This document shows positions 1-10,618 of a stretch of 64,000 nt of DNA, piece after piece. The notes below the pieces were generated by a model. The model made no database searches. It was not told the origin of the DNA and was given only the letters and a program-made list of their open reading frames with translations. Both the position numbers and the translations under genes were made by a program. Source of the DNA: Calendula officinalis (lineage: Eukaryota; Streptophyta; Magnoliopsida; Asterales; Asteraceae); NCBI GenBank assembly GCA_963853835.1, contig OY970835.1, positions 10,980,501 through 11,044,500 on the forward strand, in the 5' to 3' direction. The number at the start of each line of letters is the position of its first letter. Positions within the stretch are counted from its first letter, which is position 1.

Positions 1-587
1 CCTATTTCTTTGTCTTCTCCTCTCATACTGAAACCGAAGTGGCTCAGTATGAGGGCTTTGCTGATGTTGTTGTTGTTGCTGTTCTTGTGGTGGAGGTTGA
101 TCTTCGTTTAATTTTCTTCTTTTCTCCCCCTGAGCAGATGGCTCAGGTTGATCAACCTCAAAATCATCTCTTTGTCTCTTCTCCCCCTTATTGCTATCAT
201 TGGATGGGGAGGGAAGAAGTTCAGTATCACCACCCATGTCCCCGTGTTGTTCTTCAATGGTAGGTGAGGGAATGGGTTCAGTCGCAACATCAGTAGCACC
301 CTCAAGATTTGCATTTGAGGGTGATTTCATTTGCTCAGCAGCATCATCTCCTTCTCTTTCTGCATTGTGTCCACCATGTGGAGATGGTTGAGGTGATGGA
401 GGTTGATGTGGTTGTTGAAGTAGTGAGACTGACTGTTTGAGAGAGTCAATGTCACTCCACATAGTGTCCATTCTGGTCAAAATGGTAGTCTGAGTATGTT
501 GAATAGCTAGAATGTGCTGCATGATTGCTTGCAGAGTCACCTGTTCTTCTGCAGCCTGTGGTGCTTGAATACCCTGCACAGATGGTG
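1..587 (-). CDS. E1 unit A env-like gene, exon 2 (partial)
   Basis: This is the second exon of the spliced env-like gene, entered at 587 after the AG at 589-588 and open to the window edge. It encodes Gln-rich, coiled-coil-like sequence (IQAPQAAEEQ then heptad-like ILTRMDTMW), then acidic and Pro-rich sequence. Where unit B has an in-frame TAG (6927-6929), unit A has CAG followed by a short poly-Gln tract at about 60-79, so here the frame is intact as far as seen. No known catalytic domain is visible. Confidence 0.6.
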
Positions 588-1267
588 CTTAAGAAACATA
601 AAAAAAACTGGTTAGATTGAAAGGTTTATCAAATAGAGTTGTGTTGTTGTTTAACTCTATAATCATATAAGCAGAATTTGGAAGTCTGTGTTTCATCTGG
701 TGTATGATGAAACATTGTGAACTTATGCATAGTATGTGTAAGAAAAGAAATTTAGTAAAGATGAATGTGAAAAATTGAGTAGCTCAGTATAGGAAAAGTC
801 ACTTTTACTAAAAGGTTTTTGTTTGGGTGATTGAAGCCTGGGATGTGCTTCTTGTTATGTTCAATGTTTATCACTCGGTAACAGAGTGATAACAGAAATG
901 TGGCTGAACCCCATGGAAATTTTGGCTGTTGTGGCTTAAGGGTTTGTGATCATTACTTGAATTATGTGACCCAACTCAAAAATAAGTTAGACATTATTCA
1001 AGCAGCACCAATGGGTGTCAGTATGACATCAACCACCATTGTCTCTTTAAATGGTGAGACAACTGTAGACTGGCAATGATCATTTAGGTGCTCAGTATTT
1101 GAATTTTGCATAGCAGCAGTGGGCTAACTATGTTGGCCATAAGTGGATATATTTGAAAGTTCGTTTGAGACTTTGGTCAGTATTGACTTGGTACTGGCCA
1201 ATACTTAGTCTCTATTTAGGAATAAAATATATGTATATAAGTTTGAAGGTTTTCTAGAAATTCATAC
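588..1267 (-). other. Predicted intron in unit A env-like gene
   Basis: The donor is CAG|GTATGA (intron starts at 1267). The acceptor follows a pyrimidine-rich run and ends TTCTTAAG (AG at 589-588). Joining exon ends 1268 and 587 restores frame, as in unit B. The 680 bp between contain several stops in the coding frame and no other convincing coding sequence. Confidence 0.65.
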
Positions 1268-2648
1268 CTGAGACTTTGTCGGATTCTCTTCTTGCATCAT
1301 GAGAGGTCGGTGCTGGATCATCTGTATGTTGATTTAAAGCATCAGAACCTTCAGGAACCTCTTCTCTTCTATCATCTGCACCTTCCAATGTTTGTTGCTC
1401 ATACTGAATTTTGACATCAAGAGGAACATGAGGTTCCTCAATATGTTGAGCAGTTGGTTCTGGTTCAGTTCCTGGAAGGTCAGCGGTGGCTGCAGCTTGA
1501 CTGTGATGTTGAATAGATGCAGTTAAGGATGGAATCGGAGTATGTTGCATCTCTTCTGATGATAATGCACCTATAATTACTGGGCATATGTTTCTTATTC
1601 TTCGTCGTAGGACTAGTGGAGTGTCTTCTGAAGATTCAGTATCCGAAGTTGTTTCAATATGAGGAGCATTAGGATCCTGTGCAGGAGGAGAAATATGTGG
1701 TGGTTCTTGTACTGGTTCTTGTTGAGCATCCATCATCTCAATATCTTGATCATTATTTCCACCATCACCACTGTCATCATCATTATCATCATCATCATCT
1801 TCATTGTCTGACTCAGTATCATCATCATTGATATGCTCTTGAACAATGGCCCACATAGCATGACTCAGCACAGGCTCCCCTTCCCTTGGCCTGTAAAATA
1901 AAATCTTCTCACTAAGAGGAGGAAGATCAACTCTTGGACTATGAAATTCATCATAGATGTGAGTGGGCATTGAATCCTGGAAGATGAGTGATAAGAATTT
2001 GCATAAAGGAACATTACATTGCCTTTTGTTAGCCCTGACCAAAGCAGCTAATTCATTGAAAATGAGCCTTGCATAATCAATGTGTCTTCCATAATACATA
2101 GCATGTACTATTTGCATCCCAAATTCATTGATTTGGTCCAAAGCACCCGTCTTGTGAGTCATACAACGAATAATCGTAGTAATAAGAAGACCCCACATAG
2201 GACCAAATTCGTTTCTCTTGACTGTGCCCGTTGTTCCTGTTCGACCTAAGAATGGTAAAACTGAGCGTGCCTCTGTTCTGTCAACAAATGGGTCATACTG
2301 AGCTTGAACTGGAAGCCTCAGTGTTTCTCGAATGATGGCCTTAGACACAAATACCCTTCGTTGATTCCGAATTATCCAACCAGTGATCATATCTGGGGAA
2401 TCAAGTTGGGAAGTATACCAAAATTCACAAAGCATTTCTGGGTAAATTGCTCGAGGGGAACGAGTCAGCGCACTAGCAATCGGGCAATGCTTCATATAAG
2501 TGACGATGTTTGTGAATTCTTGGCATTCCCAGGCTTAAGGAATATTGAAATTGGCTGAAATGTTGTTCCTCGCAAACCTGGGCACTTCATCATTGCGGAA
2601 TTTAATTTCTGATTCAACCTCTGGTGCGACAAAGGTGTAATTCGCCAT
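1268..2648 (-). pseudogene. E1 unit A env-like gene, exon 1, with early nonsense codon
   Basis: This is the first exon of the env-like gene; the ATG is at 2648 and the donor follows 1268. It is collinear with the intact exon of unit B but has CAA changed to TAA at 2535-2537, about codon 38. Downstream of that it is open from an internal Met at 2495. The conserved core (SALTRSPRAIYPEMLCEFW, then an I-T-G...IIRETLRLP stretch) is followed by a long acidic Asp/Glu/Asn run and a Pro/Gln-rich tail. Product truncated unless translation restarts internally. Confidence 0.7.
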
Positions 2649-3133
2649 CTGTGATTTAGATTTAAAAATTCTAGCAAAGGAGAGTATGAAATAGTTAATC
2701 GCAGAGAGAAATTAAGATCGAAATTAAGAAATAACTGTTAAAAAAGTTTGAATAAAAAAATAAACGGTTATTTATTTTAGATTGACGATAATTAAGGTAT
2801 TCGGAAGTTAAACCGGCTGATTTGACAGTCTTATCCTGATCCAGCGGTAACTTTCCTAGTAAGTAAGGTTACCGTTGGGGAGTATGAGGATTAAACTCGG
2901 TTTGAACGCCGCCAGAACCCCAATACTGAGTAAAAAAATAAAAAATAAAAAATAAAAAATATATAGAAAACATTTAATTTACTCTTTAAATTTAAAAAAA
3001 TTAAAAAAAAATTTAAATTTTGATGGTAACAGACTAGTGACACTGAGTGGTCAGTATCAACAGGAGTGATACTGAGCGCCCAGTTTTAGAAAATTTAAGA
3101 AAGATTAAGGATTCAGCATACCTAATTGTCCTA
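2649..3133 (-). other. E1 unit A spacer between pol remnant and env-like gene
   Basis: An AT-rich stretch of about 485 bp with A-runs near 2935-3010 and several ATACTGAG motifs. The bases just before the env-like ATG read CACAG, a possible 3' splice site. I see no open frame of note. Confidence 0.6.
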
Positions 3134-3766
3134 TTAATACATAAACCTTTCCTCTGAAAGGGGTTTAGTAAACACATCGGCCAATTGGTCATCTGTAGGA
3201 ACATAATCTACCTCAACCTTACCCTTTTCCACAATATCTCGAATAAAGTGGTGTCTGATATCAATATGCTTTGTCCTTGAATGATGGACTGGGTTTTCAG
3301 TGATAGCAATAGCACTCTTGTTATCACAATGAATTGGTGTCTTCTGGAAATTGAACCCATAGTTTATTAGTTGATACTGCATCCACAAAAGTTGAGCACA
3401 ACAACTTCCTGCAGCAACATATTCTTCTTCTGCAGTAGAAGTTGCTACTGAGTTTTGTTTCTTGGATGACCAACCAACTAGTCTACCACCGAGGAATTGA
3501 CATCCTCCACTTGTGCTCTTCCTATCCAACCTACAACCTGCAAAATCTGCATCTGTATACCCTTCAAGGTCAATGTTTGAGTCTTTGGGATACCAAAGAC
3601 CCATGTTAGGAGTACCTGAAAGATATCTAAATATGCGCTTAACAGCTTTCATATGTGATTCTTTAGGATCAGCCTGATACCGAGCACACAAACAAGTTGC
3701 AAACATGATATCAGGCCTGCTAGCTGTTAAGTAAAGTAAAGAACCAATCATACTTCGGTATGTGGA
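3134..3766 (-). pseudogene. E1 unit A pol remnant: end of RT and RNase H
   Basis: The frame starts within a STYRGMIGSLLYLTASRPDI-type segment at the RT/RNase H connection and contains the RNase H motifs YTDADFAG, a Glu-bearing TAEEEY, CDNKSA and RTKHIDIRHHFI. It ends at a premature stop after LSEERFMY, where unit B continues through LLGQLGMLNP. An indel plus substitutions near 3134-3145 cause this. Catalytic Asp and Glu positions remain, but no RT palm (YVDD) is present upstream. Confidence 0.85.
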
Positions 3767-4990
3767 TACTTCAAGAAACTATATATCACACTAACTTTTC
3801 TCCCCCACAATCATTGACTCCTTTCTCAAACTGTCCGGTAGATTTGAATTGTAATGAAACATCACTAAGTAATCATTCAATTAGTAGATTTCCTCAGTTT
3901 GAAATGATTCAAATGATTGTAAAATAATGTGTGACACGTACCCCCTTGAATAACTTAGCATGAACATCTTAGCTTAAAAGAACTTTAGCTTCATATAAAG
4001 AAAACACATATCACATTGTGTTTTCTCCCCCTGAATCAGAGTCATCTCCTTAAACTGTTCGGTATATTTTATCTTTGACTTGAAACATCACTATGGAATC
4101 AATCAACTTATAGATTTCCTCAGTTTAAGATGATTTCTTATGACTAAAAGGAGAAAAATATATGAAACATACTCACTTGTATAATTCAGCATGCAGAATT
4201 TCATTTCTCCAAGTATAATCTTTTGATCATTATGATTTTTTTACACAGCATACCTATACCTGTCTTCAACATCATATCCAAAAATCATAAGGATCCAACG
4301 GTTGAAACGATCACAGCAGTCTCATACTGACCACTCAGTATGAGACAATCAGTATCAGAAAACCAGCAAATTTGAAAATATGTATCTCTCAGTATATGTT
4401 ACTGATCAGTCTGAAATTTTGATACCAAGTACATGTATGTGTTATGGATATAATATTCAAAATTCATGAAGATTCAACGGTTACAAAAGATATAATAGCC
4501 GTTTTATCACAGTTGCGCAGAATTAAAAACATACCATAAATATTCGTCAATAATCTTCAAAAATATATATCTCTTAATTAACGATTCCTTTTGAAGATCT
4601 GAACGGTGAAAACATTAACCACATTATGGTGAACCTTCAGTTAAAATTTCACGCTCATTCGATGTTTGAAGAAGGAGAGCCAATTTTTCTTCCATGGCTG
4701 CCCAGCAGGTAAGGAATAAAAAACAACATATATGACCTGATGCGCCTACCATATCGCTCTACGCGAATCTTCAAATACAAAACTGAACGGTCAGATTGTG
4801 TGTCTGTGTGTTGAGAACCTCCTGTTCAAATTTCACACATATTCGACTGTTAACGAAGGAGATCCGGCATTTCTTCTACCCGTGCGCAGAAAATGACGAA
4901 AATTCTGCATAGTTCTTCTATATGAAAAGACTTGATCTTCAACAATATATAGGGTTAAAAGATCATCAAAGTTGTAGATAACTTTGAACC
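3767..4990 (-). other. E1 unit A 5' leader with deletion of gag-pol
   Basis: About 1.2 kb lies between the PBS and the pol remnant where gag, protease, integrase and RT should be. No such coding sequence is found. It contains repeated AACGGT-centred blocks (about 4289, 4477, 4601 and 4782), CTCAGTAT motifs, and a minus-strand CAG|GTATAG that could be a splice donor (about 4255). Confidence 0.6.
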
Positions 4991-5002
4991 GCTCTGATAC
5001 CA
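4991..5002 (-). other. Primer-binding site, unit A (initiator Met tRNA)
   Basis: The minus strand TGGTATCAGAGC begins two bases after the LTR end and is complementary to the 3' end of plant initiator Met tRNA. It fixes the LTR boundary and the element's strand. Confidence 0.9.
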
Positions 5003-5004
5003 AT

Positions 5005-5489
5005 TGTATGGTCACAACACCCCTGGATTGTTAGTTAATTGATTAGATTGATTATACAAAAGACAATTAAAGTGTAAAACACAGTATTAGAGTCGGTGTA
5101 CAAATCCACTAAGTGTGGTATGCTGCGGAAAAGCAATACCACTGATCAATTACAAGATATGAACGTGAAAGTGTGAATTGGTAAGTATTCCAAAGCCAAG
5201 TGATCTCTATTTATATTGCTCATAGAGATCTTACATTTATGGCATGGAATACTACAAGGACTAAGAAAGGAAAGAGAGCTAAATCAAAGGGATTTGATTT
5301 AGTCGAGTAAACTACTCAGTCCTTGTGCTCAGTATCACTATCTGATAATGAGCTCTGATACTGAGTGCTAATACTGATCACTCAGTATCAGACCTAAACT
5401 TAGGTATTTTAATCTACATTTTATTCTAAGCTAGTCTAGGTTGTTTTATTATCTTAAGATCCTAAGGGGTAAGGCTTTTTGCCTTAACA
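5005..5489 (-). repeat. E1 shared LTR (3' LTR of unit B, 5' LTR of unit A)
   Basis: This 485-bp LTR has minus-strand termini TGTTAAGGC and CATACA. The PPT lies directly upstream and the PBS two bases downstream, so it serves both units. The U3 start contains the perfect hairpin AAGGC-TTTTT-GCCTT at 5471-5485. A dense cluster of ATACTGAG/CTCAGTAT motifs lies at about 5329-5394. The U5 side contains the motif TTTTCCGCAGC. Confidence 0.9.
5205..5215 (-). promoter_or_regulatory. E1 LTR TATA box (shared LTR)
   Basis: The minus strand reads TATAAATAGAG here, a strong plant TATA match lying centrally in the LTR. It would start the genomic RNA of unit A. The ATACTGAG cluster lies upstream of it in U3, where enhancer elements are expected. 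Confidence 0.6.
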
Positions 5490-5500
5490 ATCTCCCCCTA
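5490..5500 (-). other. Polypurine tract of E1 unit B
   Basis: The minus strand reads TAGGGGGAGAT immediately before the LTR's TG. This is the plus-strand primer for reverse transcription. Similar GGGGGAGA runs also occur inside the env-like coding region and leader (for example near 6810, 6975, 7030 and 10655), so the signal is not unique within the element. Confidence 0.8.
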
Positions 5501-5576
5501 TCTAATGATTACAAAACAATTACAAAGAGATTAAAAAAATAAAAATACAGCAGCATGGGTAGCAAGATCTTCTTCT

Positions 5577-7435
5577 TCATCTGCTGTTGATGGCTTCATT
5601 CTCATAGAAGACTTCTTGTTTGATGTCGACAAACTCATCTCTTCTCATGAGTTCATCCCTTCTACTGTTAAGAACTGCAACAATCTTCTTTCTGAACCAA
5701 TAGTCTTCTTTCTTGTTTATCATCCACTTCAGTCCAACAAGATGACTGATTTGGGCTCTTGTCAGATCTTCTTCAGATATGAAGCACTCCCTATCCTCTG
5801 AATCAGTATACATATATCCAGATGTTGGATATATAACACTCTTTTGATCACGAAAAACAAGGTTAGAAGGAAGAGGGTACTTATGAAGATATTTGTATGT
5901 ATGAAGGCACTCTGGTCTATTGTTGAAGTATGATTCAGTAATCACACATAGTGTTCTATACTCTATCTCATGGAGTAAGCCCTTCTCATAACATACTGAA
6001 GATACTGCACATATTTCATCCAAGACTATCTGATCATAAGTTGATTTCTTTGGAAGCTCTTTGATCAGTCTTGTGATCCTTACCCAGTCTTGAAGACCAA
6101 TTCTTTGAATATCATGAAGAAAAATCTTCATGGGAGGACTGATTAAACCAGTACAAGTGATAACAATTTTTCCTTCTTTGAGATTCACTTTTACTTTTTT
6201 AACATCCAGATTCAACCAGTGTATCCCCCTTACATTTGGAAATGTTTTGGTCCTCAGAAATTCCTTCCTATTCTCCTTATACTGAGTCCGAGCAGCAATC
6301 ATATTCCAATAATGTTGAATATGGTCTGGACCCTTTCTAGAGATTCTGTGAGAAGGACCAGGAATATTACTCTCTGGGTCAGACTCTGGTTCGTCTTTGA
6401 CTCCCAACTCTTGCTCATATAAAAATCTTTCTTGTTCTGCACGTAGTTGTTGAGGAGTGAGTCTTGGAGCCTGCTCAGTATCACTATCCATTGTATACTC
6501 TATCTCACTTGATTTAGAAGAAGTAAGAATTGCATTGATAGGTTTTCTTGATAAGAACCTTCTTCTTCTAATCACCAGATTTTCTGGCTCTTCATCATCT
6601 GAGTATGATGATGAAGAGCTTTCTTGTGCTGCCATAGTTAGTGCATAGTTGAAAGGATTGGTACTTAGCACTAAATCTGGTTCTTCATCTTCATCATCAA
6701 TAATAGGCCAGATGAAAGGCCTATAAACCACAATTTGCAAGTTATTTTCTTCAAGAGTAAGTGGCTCAGTATTAACTTGCTGTGGTTGGTCAGTGGGAGT
6801 CTCCCCCTGAGCAGATGGCTCAAGTGTGTCTTCAAATTGTAATACTGACCTTTTTCTTTGTCTTCTCCTCTCATACTGAAACCGAAGTGGCTCAGTATGA
6901 GGGCTTTGCTGATGTTGTTGTTGTTGCTATTCTTGTGGTGGAGGTTGATCTTCGTTTAATTTTCTTCTTTTCTCCCCCTGAGCAGATGGCTCAGGTTGAT
7001 CAACCTCAAAATCATCTCTTTGTCTCTTCTCCCCCTTATTGCTATCATTGGATGGGGAGGGAAGAAGTTCAGTATCACCACCTATGTCCCCGTGTTGTTC
7101 TTCAATGGTAGGTGAGGGAATGGGTTCAGTCGCAACATCAGTAGCACCCTCAAGATTTGCATTTGAGGGTGATTTCATTTGCTCAGCAGCATCATCTCCT
7201 TCTCTTTCTGCACTGTGTCCACCATGTGGAGATGGTTGAGGTGATGGAGGTTGATGTGGTTGTTGAAGTAGTGAGACTGACTGTTTGAGAGAGTCAGTGT
7301 CACTACACATAGTGTCCATTCTGGTCAAAATGGTAGTCTGAGTATGTTGTATAGCCAGAATGTGCTGCATGATTGCTTGCAGAGTCACCTGTTCTTCTGC
7401 AGCCTGTGGTGCTTGAATACCCTGCACAGATGGTG
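5577..7435 (-). pseudogene. E1 unit B env-like gene, exon 2, one in-frame TAG
   Basis: The second exon is entered at 7435 after the AG at 7437-7436 and ends at 5577. It has a coiled-coil-like N-terminal part (7420-7270), a Pro/Gln and acidic middle, and a C-terminal domain of about 250 residues (GIHWLNLDVKKVKVNLKEG onward). No signal peptide or transmembrane helix is visible, so 'env-like' refers only to position after pol. A TAG at 6927-6929 interrupts it; unit A has CAG there. On both sides the frame is the same and otherwise open. The context GAA-TAG-CAA-CAA loosely resembles plant viral readthrough sites, but a simple C-to-T mutation explains it better. Function unknown. Confidence 0.65.
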
Positions 7436-8116
7436 CTTAAGAAACATAAAAAAAACTGGTTAGATTGAAAGGTTTATCAAATAGAGTTGTGTTGTTGTTT
7501 AACTCTATAATCATATAAGCAGAATTTGGAAGTCTGTGTTTCATCTGGTGTATGATGAAACATTGTGAACATATGCATAGTATGTGTAAGAAAAGAAATT
7601 TAATAAAGATGAATGTGAAAAATTGAGTAGCTCAGTAGAGGAAAGGTCAATTTTACTAAAAGGTTTTGGTTTGGGATATTGAAGCCTGGGATGTGCTACT
7701 TGTTATGTTCAATGTTTATCACCCGGTATCAGAGTGATAACAGAAATGTGGCTGAACCCCATGGAAAATTTTGGCTGTTGTGGCTTAAGGGTTTGTGATC
7801 ATTTCTTGAATTATGTGACCCAACTGAATAATAAGTTAGACATTATTCAAGCAGCACCAGTGGGTGTCAGTATGACATCAACCACCATTGTCTCTTTAAA
7901 TGGTGAGACAACTGTAGACTGGCAATGATCATTTAGGTGCTCAGTATATGAATTTTGCATAGCAGCAGTGGGCTAACTATGTTTGCCATAAGTGGATATA
8001 TTTGAAAGTTCGTTTGAGACTTTGGTCAGTATTGACTTGGTACTGGCCAATACTTAGTCTCTATTTAGGAATACAATATATGTATATAAGTTTGAAGGTT
8101 TTCTAGAAATTCATAC
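7436..8116 (-). other. Predicted intron in unit B env-like gene
   Basis: The donor CAG|GTATGA starts at 8116. The acceptor AG at 7437-7436 follows the tract TTTTTTTTATGTTTCTTAAG. Splicing G at 8117 to CA at 7435-7434 makes an Ala codon and keeps the frame. An alternative AG at 7423-7422 would put exon 2 out of frame. The intron is 681 bp. Confidence 0.65.
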
Positions 8117-9497
8117 CTGAGACTTTGTCGGATTCTCTTCTTGCATCATGAGAGGTCGGTGCTGGATCATCTGTATGTTGATTTAAAGCATCAGCACCTT
8201 CAGGAACCTCTCCTCTTCTATCATCTGCACCTTCCAATGTTTGTTGCTCATACTGAATTTCGACATCAAGAGGAACATGAGGTTCCTCAATATGTTGAGC
8301 AGTTGGTTCTGGTTCAGTTCCTGGAAGGTCAGCGCTGGCTGCAGCTTGACTGTGATGTTGAATAGATGCAGTTAAGGATGGAATCGGAGTATGTTGCATC
8401 TCTTCTGATGATAATGCACCTATAATTACTGGGCATATGTTTCTTATTCTTCGTCGTAGGACTAGTGGAGTGTCTTCTGAAGATTCCGTATCCGAAGCTG
8501 TTTCAATATGAGGAGCATTAGGATCCTGTGCAGGAGGAGAAATATGTGGTGGTTCTTGTACTGGTTCTTGTTGAGCATCCATCATCTCAATATCTTGATC
8601 ATTATTTCCACCATCACCACTGTCATCATCATTATCATCATCATCATCTTCATTGTCTGACTCAGTATCATCATCATTGATATGCTCTTGAACAATGGCC
8701 CACATAGCATGACTCAGTACAGGCTCCCCTTCCCTTGGCCTGTAAAAGAAAATCTTCTCACTAAGAGGAGGAAGATCAACTCTTGGACTATGAAATTCAT
8801 CATAGATGTGAGTGGGCATTGAATCCTGGAAGATGAGTGATAAGAATCTGCAGAAAGGAACATTACATTCCCTTTTGTTAGCCCTGACCAAAGCAGCTAA
8901 TTCATTGAAAATGAGCCTTGCATAATCAATGTGTCTTCCATAATACATAACATGTACTATTTGCATCCCAAATTCATTGATTTGGTCCAAAGCACCCGTC
9001 TTGTGAGTCATACAACGAATAATCATAGTAATAAGAAGAACCCATATAGGACCAAATTCGTTTCTCTTGACTGTGCCCGTTGTTCCTGTTCGACCTAAGA
9101 ATGGCAAAACTGAGCGTGCCTCTGTTCTGTCAACAAATGGGTCATACTGAGCTTGAACTGGAAGCCTCGGTGTTTCTCGAATGATGGCCTTAGACACAAA
9201 TACCCTTTGTTGATTCCGAATTATCCAACCAGTGATCATATCTGGGGAATCAAGTTGGGCAGTATACCAAAATTCACAAAGCATTTCTGGGTAAATTGCT
9301 CGAGGGGAACGAGTCAGCGCACTAGCAATCGGGCAATGCTTAATATAAGTGATGATGTTTGTGAATTCTTGGCATTCCCAGGCTTGAGGAATATTGAAAT
9401 TGGCTGAAATGTTGTTCCTCGCAAACCTGGGCACTTCATCATTGCGGAATTTAATTTCTGATTCAACCTCTGGTGCGACAAAGGTGTAATTCGCCAT
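8117..9497 (-). CDS. E1 unit B env-like gene, exon 1
   Basis: This exon encodes about 460 residues before the donor; unspliced, the frame would run on to a stop at 8103. It starts MANYTFVAPEVES. The core around 9360-8750 contains SALTRSPRAIYPEMLCEFW, ITGWIIRNQQ and an IIRE..RLP block. The order FW-T-A...V-S...IRE-LRL recalls extra ORFs found downstream of pol in Asteraceae copia elements (from memory). An acidic Asp/Asn run (about 8690-8600) and a Pro/Gln/His-rich tail follow. The ATG is directly preceded by CACAG, suggesting a possible spliced subgenomic message. With exon 2 the product would be about 1079 residues, apart from the TAG in exon 2. Molecular role unknown. Confidence 0.72.
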
Positions 9498-9955
9498 CTG
9501 TGATTTAGATTTAAGAATTCTAGCAAAGGAGAGTATGTAATAGTTAATCGCGGAGAGAAATTAAGATCGAAATTATGAAATAACTGTTAAAAAAGTTTGA
9601 ATAAAAAAATAAACGGTTATTTATTTTAGATTGACGATAATTAAGGTATTGGGAAGTTAAACCGGCTGATTTGACAGTCTTATCCTGATCTAGCGGTTAG
9701 TTTCCTAGTAAGTAAGGTTACCGTTGGGGAGTATGAGGATTAAACTCGGTTTGAACGCCGCCAGAACCCCAATACTGAGTAAAAAAAATAAAAAATAAAA
9801 ATTAAAGAATATATAGAAAACATTTAATTTACTCTTTAAATTTAAAAAAATTAAATTTTTTTTTTAAATTTTGATGATAACAGACTAGTGATACTGAGTG
9901 GTTAGTATCGACAGGAGTGATACTGAGCGCCTAGTTTTAGAAAATTTAAGAAAGA
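9498..9955 (-). other. E1 unit B spacer between pol remnant and env-like gene
   Basis: An AT-rich 458-bp spacer with runs of A and T near 9780-9870 and three ATACTGAG motifs (9771, 9891 and 9919 areas). The last bases before the env-like ATG read CTAAATCACAG, a plausible 3' splice site. No open frame of note. Confidence 0.6.
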
Positions 9956-10618
9956 TTAAGGATTCAGCATACCTAATTGTCCTAGTAAATAAATAAACCT
10001 CTCCTCAGAAAGGGGTTTAGTAAACACATCGGCCAATTGGTCATCTGTAGGAACATAATCTACCTCAACCTTACCCTTATCCACATTGTCTCGAATAAAG
10101 TGGTGTCTGATATCAATATGCTTTGTCCTTGAATGATGGACTGGGTTTTCAGTGATAGCAATAGCACTCTTGTTATCACAATGAATTGGTGTCTTCTGGA
10201 AATTGAACCCATAGTCCATTAGTTGAAATTGCATCCACAAAAGTTGAGCACAACAACTTCCTGCATCAACATATTCTGCTTCTGCAGTAGAAGTTGCTAC
10301 TGAGTTTTGTTTCTTGGATGACCAACCAACTAGTCTACCACCGAGGAATTGATATCCTCCACTTGTGCTCTTCCTGTCCAACCTACAACCTGCAAAATCT
10401 GCATCTGTATACCCTTCAAGGTCAATGTTTGAGTCTTTGGGATACCAAAGATCCATGTTAGGAGTACCTGAAAGATATCTAAAAATGTGCTTAACAGCTT
10501 TCATATGTGATTCTTTAGGATCAGCCTGATACCGAGCACACAAACAAGTTGCAAACATGATATCAGGCCTGCTAGCTGTTAAGTAAAGTAAAGAACCAAT
10601 CATACCTCGGTATGTGGA
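9956..10618 (-). pseudogene. E1 unit B pol remnant: end of RT and RNase H
   Basis: The frame is open from about 10630 and homologous to copia pol from STYRGMIGSLLYLTASRP (about 10618) to the natural pol end GQLGMLNP at 9956. RNase H motifs are YTDADFAG, STAEAEY, CDNKSA, RTKHIDIRHHFI and ADVFTKPLSEERF. All the usual acidic residues appear present. Upstream, homology to pol stops abruptly and leader sequence begins, with no RT palm, integrase, protease or gag. It is therefore a deletion remnant rather than a working pol, although the RNase H itself looks intact. Confidence 0.87.

Larger units (their letters stand above)
1..5489 (-). mobile_element. E1 unit A: SIRE-like Ty1/copia element, cut by window edge
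   Basis: This is the left unit of a tandem pair, read on the minus strand. It starts with the LTR at 5005-5489. A PBS for initiator Met tRNA (4991-5002), a leader, a pol remnant (about 3134-3766) and an env-like gene (2648 down to the edge) follow. Its own 3' PPT and LTR lie outside the window. It matches unit B almost base for base at an offset of about 6805-6852. Indels differ both ways: unit A lacks about 33 bp that B has near 11062-11095, and B lacks about 80 bp that A has near 4345-4425. Gag, protease, integrase and most of RT are absent, so it cannot be autonomous. Assignment to the SIRE/Maximus lineage rests on the RNase H sequence type and the extra ORF and is tentative. Confidence 0.85.

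Noticed and set aside
7421..7427. Acceptor at the AG 7423-7422, or a start codon at 7427, for the second env-like frame
   Set aside because: That AG gives an out-of-frame join and the codon at 7427 is GTG. The AG at 7437-7436 restores the frame and has a better pyrimidine tract.
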